From positions 1-61,213 of the forward strand of contig UQMD01000014.1 of assembly GCA_900542155.1 (NCBI GenBank): a stretch of 61,213 nucleotides of DNA, given 5' to 3'. The notes below the pieces were generated by a model. It had not been told where the DNA came from. It made no database searches and saw only the letters and a program-made list of their open reading frames with translations. A program made the translations under genes and the position numbers. Shown piece after piece: positions 7,013-14,278 of the stretch (the first letter of the stretch is position 1; every line of letters begins with the position of its first letter). Origin of the DNA: an uncultured Collinsella sp. (GTDB lineage Bacteria; Actinomycetota; Coriobacteriia; Coriobacteriales; Coriobacteriaceae).

Positions 7013-8086
7013 TTAGAGCTGCTCGAGAGCCTCGAGAGCGGCGTGGAGCTCAGCCTTGGCGGAGTACTCGACACCCTCGTCGTTGAGCGGAGTGCGCTTG
7101 CCCAGGGCGGCAAGGAGAGCACGGATGGAGTGCTTGCGGTTCTCGGCCTCGACCCAGCACAGGGAGCGCTCGGGATCGTCCATGACCTCGTCGACGACCT
7201 CCTCGTTGCGGGTGGCCGGCAGGCAGTGCATGAACTTGGAGTTGGGGCCGGCAAAGTTCATCATGTCCATGGTGACCTGATACTTGGGATAGAACACGTC
7301 CATGTAATTCTCGCCCGAGACCTCCTCGTCGTACAGGCCATACCACACGTCGGTGTAGATGAAGTCGGCGCCCTTGATGCACTCGATGTCGTCGGAGATG
7401 ACGATGGAGCCACCGGAGACCTTGCAGTTCTCCTCGGCGATGGCCATCATCTGCTTGCCGAACTCGGCGCGCTCCTCAACGGTGCCAACGTGCAGGCCGC
7501 CGTCGGGGACCTGGTGGCCCTTAGGTCCAAACTGGACAAACTTCATGCCGACCTTGGAGGCGATGAACATGAGGGAGACGCAGACCTGGGTGGCGTCACC
7601 GATGAAGGCCAGGGTGCAGTCCTCGATCTTCTTACCCTCGGGGAGGTTCTCGAGCATGGTCATGAGGTCGCCCATCTCCTGCGTGGGATGGTTGAACTCG
7701 GACATGCCATTGATGACGGGCACAGCGGAGCCCTCGGCGAGGCCGACGACGTCCTTGTGACGGTCAACGCGAGCCATCATGATGTCGAGCAGCGAGCCCA
7801 TAACGCGAGCGGTGTCGCCCAGGGACTCGTGACCGCCGAGCTGGATGGTGCCAGGGCCATAGAACTGAGCATGGCCGCCGAGGTCGGTCATAGCGGTCTC
7901 GAAGGAAAGACGGGTGCGGGTGGAGACCTGCTGGAAGATCATGCCAAGGCTCTTGTTGCGGAGCAGGTGCGGATAATAACCGTCAACCTTGATGGCCTTC
8001 TTCATTGCCAGGCCAAGATCCTCGATAGCCAGGATCTGCTCTTTGGTGAAGTCATTGGTGTCGATGAAATCCTTAGGCAGTGCCAT
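7013..8086 (-). CDS. ptcA: Putrescine carbamoyltransferase
   Basis: This 357-residue protein belongs to the aspartate/ornithine carbamoyltransferase family. It shows the carbamoyl-phosphate loop STRTRLSFETAMTDLGG, the second phosphate-site motif EFNHPTQEMGD and the HCLPA motif near the C-terminus (FMHCLPATRNEEV). Beside agmatine deiminase and the antiporter it fits the putrescine enzyme, which phosphorolyses carbamoylputrescine to putrescine and carbamoyl phosphate. The start chosen is ATG 8086 (MALPKDF) behind GAAAGGAAATTGAC; the longer frame upstream lacks similarity. No carbamate kinase gene, which normally completes the pathway with ATP synthesis, is found in this window. Confidence 0.9.
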   Translation of the reverse strand: MALPKDFIDTNDFTKEQILAIEDLGLAMKKAIKVDGYYPHLLRNKSLGMIFQQVSTRTRLSFETAMTDLGGHAQFYGPGTIQLGGHESLGDTARVMGSLLDIMMARVDRHKDVVGLAEGSAVPVINGMSEFNHPTQEMGDLMTMLENLPEGKKIEDCTLAFIGDATQVCVSLMFIASKVGMKFVQFGPKGHQVPDGGLHVGTVEERAEFGKQMMAIAEENCKVSGGSIVISDDIECIKGADFIYTDVWYGLYDEEVSGENYMDVFYPKYQVTMDMMNFAGPNSKFMHCLPATRNEEVVDEVMDDPERSLCWVEAENRKHSIRALLAALGKRTPLNDEGVEYSAKAELHAALEALEQL

Positions 8087-8415
8087 GTCAATTTCCTTTC
8101 CGCCGGTCGTGCCGACTATTACTATGAGGCGCTCGAACATCACGCCTCGTGTTGACAAGACCATCATTCACCCGTATGCAATTTTTACCTAGTTTATTCG
8201 GGATTAAAGACCGTTCACGGAGTTACAACCTCTCTAATCCAATATAAACCCGCAGGTAGCGAGCTTGCAGGGGGTTTAGTATCTAGAACAGCGAACGGTA
8301 TATCGCTATGCTGTAACTCGGCGCCTAATCCGCAATGGAACGAAGGGTTGAGACGTCTATATCCCACAAGATATACAGGACTCGGCCATAGATAAATGAG
8401 ATGGGACGGTGGCAG
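8087..8415. promoter_or_regulatory. Divergent promoter region of the agmatine locus
   Basis: This 329-bp region separates ptcA (minus) from the LuxR-type regulator gene (plus). It contains the palindromic site CCGTTCACGG at 8211-8220, which recurs at several sugar promoters in this window, an imperfect AAACCC...GGGTTT stem near 8246-8280, and AGCGAACGGTATATCGCT near 8290. It presumably carries both promoters and the regulator target. Confidence 0.6.
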
Positions 8416-9381
8416 ATGAACACTCTGATGTTCTTCTATACCCTAGCGATACTCGTGATCTGTATTGTGACGGCAGTGCTTTCGCTTGCCGCCTATGCCT
8501 CGTCTCGTCGACGGTTCTTTATCTATGGCAGCGGCGTATTTATCTGCTATGCCATCGAGATGACCGAGATTTTCTTTTTTGAATACACGCTGCAAAACCA
8601 GAGTTTTCCGGCCAGCGACTATTACTCAATTACCATGCCTGTGTTGCGGACCCTTGTGGCGACCGCTTCACAAGCTTTTATCTGGCTCATTGCCATGGAC
8701 TTGCTCGACAAACATTCAAAAAAGCAGTTTGTTATTCCCGTCGCAACGTTCTTCCTGAGCGAGCTGCTGATCATTGTCGCTGTCCCCTACGGCCCCATGC
8801 ATCAATGGCTCTACTACACGATGCGTCAGGTATTCCTTGTATTTGTGGGGCTCTATATCTTTTGGACGGCGCATAAAAGCACGCAGGTCGAGCTTAAGGC
8901 GCGCGTCAACAATCAACGAAAGCACCTCATTATCGGCGCCATTCTGGTCGGGTGCATCGTTGCCGAAGACTTCTACAACATCTTGGTCGTCCCCATGAGC
9001 CTGGCACCCTCCTGGCTGCAGCTGTACCTATCCGAGCGCAACTTTAGCGAGAATATCTTTGCGTGCTACTTTGCGATCCTGCTGATTATCTATGCCTATC
9101 ACGTGCTTTCGATTCGCATGCAGGAGGCGCCCGAGGAAAAGAACGTCAGCGATCTTGATCGACACATCGAAGAGCAAATGCCCTTCTATCGCAACGCCTA
9201 CAGGCTCTCCAACCGCGAGGCCGAGGTTTTGCGTCTGGTTGTGCTGGGCAAGTCGAACCAAGAGATTGCTGACGAGCTATTCCTTGCCGTGGGCACCGTC
9301 AAGACCCACATCCACAACATCCTGGTCAAAACCGAGCAGCAAAACCGCACGACGTTGATCCTCCACTTTTGGAAACGATAA
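8416..9381 (+). CDS. aguR: Membrane-bound LuxR-type regulator, probable agmatine regulator AguR
   Basis: The protein (321 aa from ATG 8416; an in-frame ATG at 8401 would add five residues) has about seven membrane segments in its first 230 residues and a C-terminal LuxR-type helix-turn-helix (RLSNREAEVLRLVVLGKSNQ... ADELFLAVGTVKTHIHNIL). This architecture and its divergent position next to ptcA match AguR of agmatine deiminase clusters in enterococci and lactococci, a one-component transmembrane activator. GGGACGGTGGCAG precedes ATG 8416. It likely senses agmatine at the membrane and activates the operon. The function is inferred from architecture and location. Confidence 0.8.
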   Translation: MNTLMFFYTLAILVICIVTAVLSLAAYASSRRRFFIYGSGVFICYAIEMTEIFFFEYTLQNQSFPASDYYSITMPVLRTLVATASQAFIWLIAMDLLDKHSKKQFVIPVATFFLSELLIIVAVPYGPMHQWLYYTMRQVFLVFVGLYIFWTAHKSTQVELKARVNNQRKHLIIGAILVGCIVAEDFYNILVVPMSLAPSWLQLYLSERNFSENIFACYFAILLIIYAYHVLSIRMQEAPEEKNVSDLDRHIEEQMPFYRNAYRLSNREAEVLRLVVLGKSNQEIADELFLAVGTVKTHIHNILVKTEQQNRTTLILHFWKR

Positions 9382-9383
9382 CC

Positions 9384-9475
9384 TACCAAAAAGGGACAGG
9401 TTTATTTTGGCAGGTTTTATCTGGGCAAACGCCAACCGCCGCGAGGGGAGCTGCTTTCCCTCGCGGCGGCCTTTT
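9384..9475. repeat. Repeat module R2 with terminator stem, after the LuxR gene
   Basis: TACCAAAAAGGGACAGGTTT continues to TTTTGGCAG, then TATCTGGGCAAACGCCAA and a CCGCCGCGAGGG...CCCTCGCGGCGG stem with CTTTTG. It is nearly identical to the modules at 895-981 and 13964-14043. It starts 3 bp after the regulator stop codon and probably terminates that gene. Confidence 0.7.
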
Positions 9476-9493
9476 GACTCACAATTTCTTTCG

Positions 9494-9629
9494 TCTCAAT
9501 CTGTAACATATGGAGGCCAAATCGCCGTCTTACTGTTACAGATCGAGACGAGTTACAGAGCGCGCGTCGAATAATCTCGATCTGAAACAGGTGGAGGCGT
9601 TTTTGCCAGCCAGATGTTACAGATCGAGA
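9494..9629. repeat. Two 55-bp inverted-repeat units (TCTCGATCTGTAACA family)
   Basis: Units span 9494-9548 and 9575-9629, an 81-bp offset. Each has a 15-bp left arm (TCTCAATCTGTAACA, TCTCGATCTGAAACA), a 25-base middle and the right arm TGTTACAGATCGAGA. Four more units are at 37124-37420 with the same sizes. In both units here the middle also contains GGC and GCC at matching positions. There is no gene between 9382 and 9700. Confidence 0.85.
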
Positions 9630-9700
9630 TAAACGAAGGAGCTGCAGCGTTAAACAAATTCACTGCAAAGTTATTCGGAAAGACCCGATCCTAGAGTTGT

Positions 9701-10054
9701 CTACCAGGTACGATATGTGCACTGATATTTTGTCTCAAACCCGGGCATCCCGTTGCCGCGTGGGCTTAACGCTGCACCCGTATAGAGAATCGTTTGCCCC
9801 GTACGAGAATACGAAGTTTTGAAAGACAGCCTCTTGTATGTCTGATCGAAACAGTCAATATTCTCACTCGGGTGGTTTGCAGTGGAGAACGATTTGTAGG
9901 TGTCCAAGACATCCGCCGTCACAAGACGACAAGGTGCAACAGAACCTGCATCTGGTTGCGCCGTCGCATAAACGGGAATTGCGACCATCGACAGAGTAAG
10001 CATAAAACATGCGAACATTGCCTTCACAAAGTTCTTCGTTACATGGCGTTTCAT
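9701..10054 (-). CDS. Small secreted protein of unknown function (117 aa)
   Basis: The N-terminus is a clear signal peptide: basic MKRHVTKNFVK, a hydrophobic core MFACFMLTLSMVAIPV, then YATAQ as the likely cleavage site around residue 32. The mature part of about 85 residues is polar, aromatic-rich and has three cysteines. I recognise no family; its size and export signal would suit a bacteriocin-like or signalling peptide. ATG 10054 follows GAAAGGAAGATAACC, and the upstream ABC exporter gene ends 2 bp before it, so the two are surely co-transcribed. Base composition is lower in GC than in neighbouring regions, suggesting acquisition by transfer. Confidence 0.7.
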   Translation of the reverse strand: MKRHVTKNFVKAMFACFMLTLSMVAIPVYATAQPDAGSVAPCRLVTADVLDTYKSFSTANHPSENIDCFDQTYKRLSFKTSYSRTGQTILYTGAALSPRGNGMPGFETKYQCTYRTW

Positions 10055-10056
10055 GG

Positions 10057-11970
10057 TTATCTTCCTTTCCTAGTTTCACTGTCGTTCGTCTTGAAAAGCT
10101 GCGTGTACACATTACCGATCCACTCCGAATCACCTCCCATTTCTCGGGTAACGACACGCGAGTCATCTCCTGTGAGCAATACGGCGGCATCGCAGAGCGA
10201 TTCGAGGTTTCCGATAAGATGAGAAGAGATAATGACATGTGCTCCCCTACCCGCTTCATCTCTAAGAGCATTCGAAACGATCGCAACGTGTCTCACATCA
10301 AGTGCATTCATGGGCTCATCCAAAAGGACGACTTCGCAATAGGACATATACGCCATCGCCACATTAAGTAATTGTCTATTTCCATCAGACAGCCTAGATA
10401 CGGGCGTATTCATCAGCTCAGTCAAGTCAAAGCGATCAAGCACTTGGTCCAAAGTGCGAGGTGAATGCCAAATTTGCCTGCATCGGTCGAGATGAAAAGC
10501 AACGGTCATGTATGGAATCAACAGCGACGGCCTATTCGGAACCAAGAAGAATACCTTTCTCATTTCCTCACAGTCGACGCATAGTTTTGCATGAAAGCAG
10601 AGAGCACCTGACACGCGCACTGATGGCCCAGCATCTCCCCAAAGAGTATTAAGTAACGTAGTCTTGCCATGTCCATTTGGCGCGACAAGACCCCATATCT
10701 GGCCAGCGGTCATATCAAGCTGCAATCCCTTTACCAGCTGCTTTTTTCCAACCGTCAACGCATCCAGCGACAGAGAGAGCAAGCTTTTCTCGCCCAAACT
10801 ATCCGGGCGAATATGGTTCCAGGCCCAACGATTCTTGCTTTTTAGACGCGAAAACGAGATGACTCCCAACGCGCAAACAACAAACGCGCCCATCACGGCA
10901 AAGAAGCAGTGCGATGCGCTGGCTTCAGGAACGAGAGATACCTCCGCTCCATTGGCGTAAGAAGCGCCGCCGAGCGCAAACGAAGAGGCAGAATAGCTCG
11001 ACACCATATACGGCAGCAACGCATGCCATGGAGCATCTTTGCTCGCATAAAATGGAAGCTGGCTTATGCCCCCCACAAGAGCGATCACCATAGACGAAAT
11101 GGCCCTGTTTCTGCTTCCGGCGTACACGCACACGCCCAAGCAAGCAAACATCATCGACAGCGCAGCTTCAAAGACGGCAAATAGCCCTAGCTGAACTAAC
11201 ACAGTTCTTTCGACTACGTCACCATACTGAATGAATACGACTGGGTACTCTGTCTGACCGACACCGTTAAACACCGTTGCCAATACAAAACAGGGAACCA
11301 ACGCCAGAACCAAAACCACCGTCGATGCAATACCAGAGACGAGAACGCGGCATGCATTCATCTCTAACTTTGACAACAACGCCCGATCGTAGAACCGCTT
11401 TCCATCCCCCTCAAGCGACATATAGAGGACGAGGACCGGAACTAAAAGCCACGCTATTGCCGGAACAGCGCCGCAATAATATGCGAGAAGAATCATCCCA
11501 GGCATTTTTGTTGTTGAGCCGTACGATTCCGGATGGGGCAGCATCGCTATGGCTCGGGGAAGACGCCCTTGGGCCTCAAGCGATAACTCCGAATCAACGC
11601 CATTCAAATAACCGAGTCGGTATTCCTTGAGCAATAGATTGTCGTAATCGGCAATCGCATCGTAATACTCTCTGGAGTCTGCCTTGCTTTCAAGCGCTCG
11701 ATCAAGGCACGCCCTTTCGTCGGCAATGATGCTGTTGAGCTCCTGTGGGGCAGTGTCATAAACGCCGTCAGAGACTTGAGAGACCAAAAGGGCTCTCTGA
11801 TCTTCGATGGAAGCTCTACCATATAGATAATCCGCTCCCGTTGGAACGGATAGAAATACCGGGATGCAGAATACGAGCGCGAGCAGCGCCGTCAGCAACA
11901 TAATTCCCCGGTTGTGCGCAAGTATTTCTAAATTAAGCCGTACATATGTGAGGCAATCACAAGTCTTCAC
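10057..11970 (-). CDS. ABC exporter with permease and ATPase fused in one chain
   Basis: The 637-residue product starts with a membrane helix near residues 20-45, an extracytoplasmic segment to about 165, then five or more helices up to about 390. A C-terminal ATPase follows: Walker A APNGHGKTT, signature LSDGNRQ (an altered LSGGQ), Walker B EVVLLDEP and switch histidine ISSHL. ABC-2 type exporters of this shape usually have separate permease and ATPase genes. I chose GTG 11970, with GGAGG eight bases upstream, over a GTG 27 bases earlier. It is followed after 2 bp by the secreted-protein gene and preceded by a double-HTH regulator gene, so it may export, or give resistance to, that product. 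The substrate is unknown. Confidence 0.75.
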   Translation of the reverse strand: MKTCDCLTYVRLNLEILAHNRGIMLLTALLALVFCIPVFLSVPTGADYLYGRASIEDQRALLVSQVSDGVYDTAPQELNSIIADERACLDRALESKADSREYYDAIADYDNLLLKEYRLGYLNGVDSELSLEAQGRLPRAIAMLPHPESYGSTTKMPGMILLAYYCGAVPAIAWLLVPVLVLYMSLEGDGKRFYDRALLSKLEMNACRVLVSGIASTVVLVLALVPCFVLATVFNGVGQTEYPVVFIQYGDVVERTVLVQLGLFAVFEAALSMMFACLGVCVYAGSRNRAISSMVIALVGGISQLPFYASKDAPWHALLPYMVSSYSASSFALGGASYANGAEVSLVPEASASHCFFAVMGAFVVCALGVISFSRLKSKNRWAWNHIRPDSLGEKSLLSLSLDALTVGKKQLVKGLQLDMTAGQIWGLVAPNGHGKTTLLNTLWGDAGPSVRVSGALCFHAKLCVDCEEMRKVFFLVPNRPSLLIPYMTVAFHLDRCRQIWHSPRTLDQVLDRFDLTELMNTPVSRLSDGNRQLLNVAMAYMSYCEVVLLDEPMNALDVRHVAIVSNALRDEAGRGAHVIISSHLIGNLESLCDAAVLLTGDDSRVVTREMGGDSEWIGNVYTQLFKTNDSETRKGR

Positions 11971-12094
11971 AGTAAGCACCTCCGGATCGCAACGCACGGG
12001 TCGTCGGACCCGTTGTCCGGAAGTATCACCTTTATCGTCAGAACTGTCTGTAGACGCGGGGGATGGATTTACAATCTTGTTTGTCTACAGGCTT

Positions 12095-13828
12095 CTACCT
12101 GCTATTTTCTATAACATCTGCTATAAGACTAAAAACCCTATCTCTAAGTTCACGCTCTGAGTGAACTCCAAGCAAGGCATAGCTCTTGCTCTTGGCCTCT
12201 TTGACGGTTCCCCGAGCAACGTTAAGATGCGCACAAATCTCGGCGGTTCTATTACCATCAAAAACGCATGCCATGATGTCGGCATAAAGCGGCGTGAAGC
12301 CAAGCCTCAAGAAAGCCTCACGCACGACATCGCGTCGATCAGCCGCCCGAACTGTATCTTTCGAACGCAAGAATAGCAGCGAATAAGCTATAAGGATAAG
12401 TACGACAAGGAACGCAGTCACGCGTAAAGCAAGCAAAAGGCCGCCAACGGCCTCACCGCTCCCAACGGACTCAAAGAAAATGTACAGCCGACTTACCACA
12501 TCGTGAACCCAGAACGCTGCTCCAGCACCCACAGACACCGAAGAAAGAGTAAGTTCAGGCGAAAGGCACGAGTGCATTTCAGACATCCACCGTATAGCCG
12601 CACGGCAACACAGGGCCACAAGCACTATAGCTATCGATAGGATTATCGCATCATGCTCAAAGCCGAAATATACGAGGATTTCCTCGATGCCCATTCCAGA
12701 CGCATACATAAACAAGAAGCAGGCGAAGACTATCCTGCAGTTCCGATTGGACGATGAGGGCCCCAGCGATTCTGAACGGTGATCATGGCCATTTGCTGCG
12801 TCAAGATGCCACGCATCCTTTGACAAAAGAAGTCCAGCGGTCGCCTCTGAAATGCTCTTATATCCGGTTTTAGTCAAGGCCCGCGACAAATAGGTACGGG
12901 CGGTAGACGGGGAAATGTCCAAGGCAGAAGCAATCTCCTCGTACGTTTTTCCCTCTATCCTCATAGAGAAAACCGCGAACTCCCTTTGAGAAAAACCCGA
13001 AGCCGCAAGGATATCGGCAACTGAAGAATGCTTTCCTCCTAATTTGGCAGCCGCAGAAAAAGTGCTCGTTAAGTCTGGTAAAAATCGCGTTATGGCCCTG
13101 GCAAGAATGCTGCCCAAGGCGGTAACCAGAAGCAATACGATCTCTTGATGCCCACCAAAGCTCAGGAGCACAGCTCCGATGTTTATATTGCGCGAAAACA
13201 AACAATCCGTATCAAGAATAACGGCAGCATTACCAAACGCAAGAGGTTCGGCGAGCGAGGCAGCAACCCCCATCTCGGCGTTAACGGAAAGGAAAGAACC
13301 GATGGACTCCATCAACGGAACGAGAAGAAACTGAAGGCCAACAAGCAAAGCAATCAAGAGCACAACGGGGCCGTAAAGAGCGAGCTCAGGATACCCGTGG
13401 AGAGTAGGGTCATCGGCTACATGTTTCCCCTTTGATCCCGCACGCATGTTTGCGAATTCACCGCCAAGCGCCCAAGAACAGCAAGCGACAAGCAAGGGGG
13501 CTAGCAACAACAAAATGAACGCGAGCGCCGAAACCACAACGTGAAATTGATGGAACACATTAAGAGATATCGTGTACATCAAAAGAAGTGCAATATCTGC
13601 GAGCATAAGTCCAAAAAGCCTTTTGGAAATACCCGGTCCCACGGGGCGAGAGATGAGGCCCACACAGAAGCCCGAAAGCAGATGCAGGCCGATAAGAACG
13701 GTGCCAGAAAGGCCCGCATAAATACTTGGCGCCACACAATACAGACCAGCCGCCCCTATAAACAACATAATTGGATGCCAGAGGAACGAGCGCGTCACGT
13801 TTTGTAGGGTAGCCGCCTCAGTTGCCAT
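12095..13828 (-). CDS. Membrane regulator with two LuxR-type HTH domains
   Basis: This 577-residue protein repeats the plan membrane region plus LuxR helix-turn-helix twice. Hydrophobic segments occupy about residues 15-250; HTH 1 is at about 275-335 (GFSQREFAVFSMRIEGKTYE... ALDISPSTARTYLSRAL). A second membrane block spans about 360-490, and HTH 2 lies at about 510-570 (GFTPLYADIMACVFDGNRTA... LNVARGTVKEAKSKSY). Single-HTH membrane LuxR proteins are common in Coriobacteriia; two in one chain is unusual. ATG 13828 follows AGGAGCTTTGATTTT. It lies 124 bp upstream of the fused ABC exporter gene, in the same direction, and probably controls it. The inducer is unknown. Confidence 0.8.
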   Translation of the reverse strand: MATEAATLQNVTRSFLWHPIMLFIGAAGLYCVAPSIYAGLSGTVLIGLHLLSGFCVGLISRPVGPGISKRLFGLMLADIALLLMYTISLNVFHQFHVVVSALAFILLLLAPLLVACCSWALGGEFANMRAGSKGKHVADDPTLHGYPELALYGPVVLLIALLVGLQFLLVPLMESIGSFLSVNAEMGVAASLAEPLAFGNAAVILDTDCLFSRNINIGAVLLSFGGHQEIVLLLVTALGSILARAITRFLPDLTSTFSAAAKLGGKHSSVADILAASGFSQREFAVFSMRIEGKTYEEIASALDISPSTARTYLSRALTKTGYKSISEATAGLLLSKDAWHLDAANGHDHRSESLGPSSSNRNCRIVFACFLFMYASGMGIEEILVYFGFEHDAIILSIAIVLVALCCRAAIRWMSEMHSCLSPELTLSSVSVGAGAAFWVHDVVSRLYIFFESVGSGEAVGGLLLALRVTAFLVVLILIAYSLLFLRSKDTVRAADRRDVVREAFLRLGFTPLYADIMACVFDGNRTAEICAHLNVARGTVKEAKSKSYALLGVHSERELRDRVFSLIADVIENSR

Positions 13829-13936
13829 AAAATCAAAGCTCCTAGATAGCATTTAGGCTATTTTAACATCGTCCCCGGCGTAAAAAACTGTTACCCGAAT
13901 TAATCAATGTGCCCCTTCCGCAAAAGGCGCCACCCC

Positions 13937-14043
13937 GATCCTCCACTTTTGGAAGCGATAACCTGCCAAAAAGGGACAGGTTTATTTTGGCAGGTTTTAT
14001 CTGGGCAAACGTCAACGGAGCCGCTTTCCCTTGCGGCGGCTTT
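13937..14043. repeat. Copied tail of the LuxR (aguR) gene followed by repeat module R3
   Basis: Bases 13937-13961 reproduce the last 25 bases of aguR (9357-9381) with one difference, including the stop codon. The copy continues directly into the module at 13964 (TGCCAAAAAGGGACAGGTTT ...), as it does at aguR. No other part of aguR is present, so this is a transplanted gene end with its terminator. It lies in the 450-bp spacer between the double-HTH regulator and the BceB-like permease genes. Confidence 0.8.
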
Positions 14044-14051
14044 CTAACAGC

Positions 14052-14177
14052 AAAACCAAGTGAGTAGACTTTTTGCAGGAGGCCAAGCACGCCCCAAAAC
14101 GCCACAGCGCTGACCTGCGGTTATACCGCGCATTTGTCGCGATGTGCTCGGCAAATCCAAAAAAGTCTACTCACTTG
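14052..14177. repeat. Element with long inverted repeats, copy 2
   Basis: The left end AAAACCAAGTGAGTAGACTT and the inner right arm AAGTCTACTCACTTG are complementary; the outermost right bases have diverged (GCATCTG instead of GGTTTTG). It is the counterpart of 993-1123 and contains the same CGCTGACCTGCGGTT. Confidence 0.65.
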
Positions 14178-14204
14178 CATCTGAAAGGCATCCGATAGAC
14201 AAAA

Positions 14205-14242
14205 AACCGCTGCGGAGGGAGTCCGACTCCCTCCGCAGCGGT
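14205..14242 (-). terminator. Strong terminator of the BceAB-like operon
   Basis: AACCGCTGCGGAGGGAGT pairs perfectly with ACTCCCTCCGCAGCGGTT around a short loop. On the minus strand it is followed by TTTT. It lies about 36 bases past the permease stop. Confidence 0.85.
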
Positions 14243-14278
14243 TGTTCGCAGTGGCTTTGCGATGGTTTTACCCGCTTG

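Noticed and set aside
10009..10371. 120-codon plus-strand frame opposite the secreted protein and exporter
   Set aside because: It is antisense to two genes with good ribosome sites and has no domain features.
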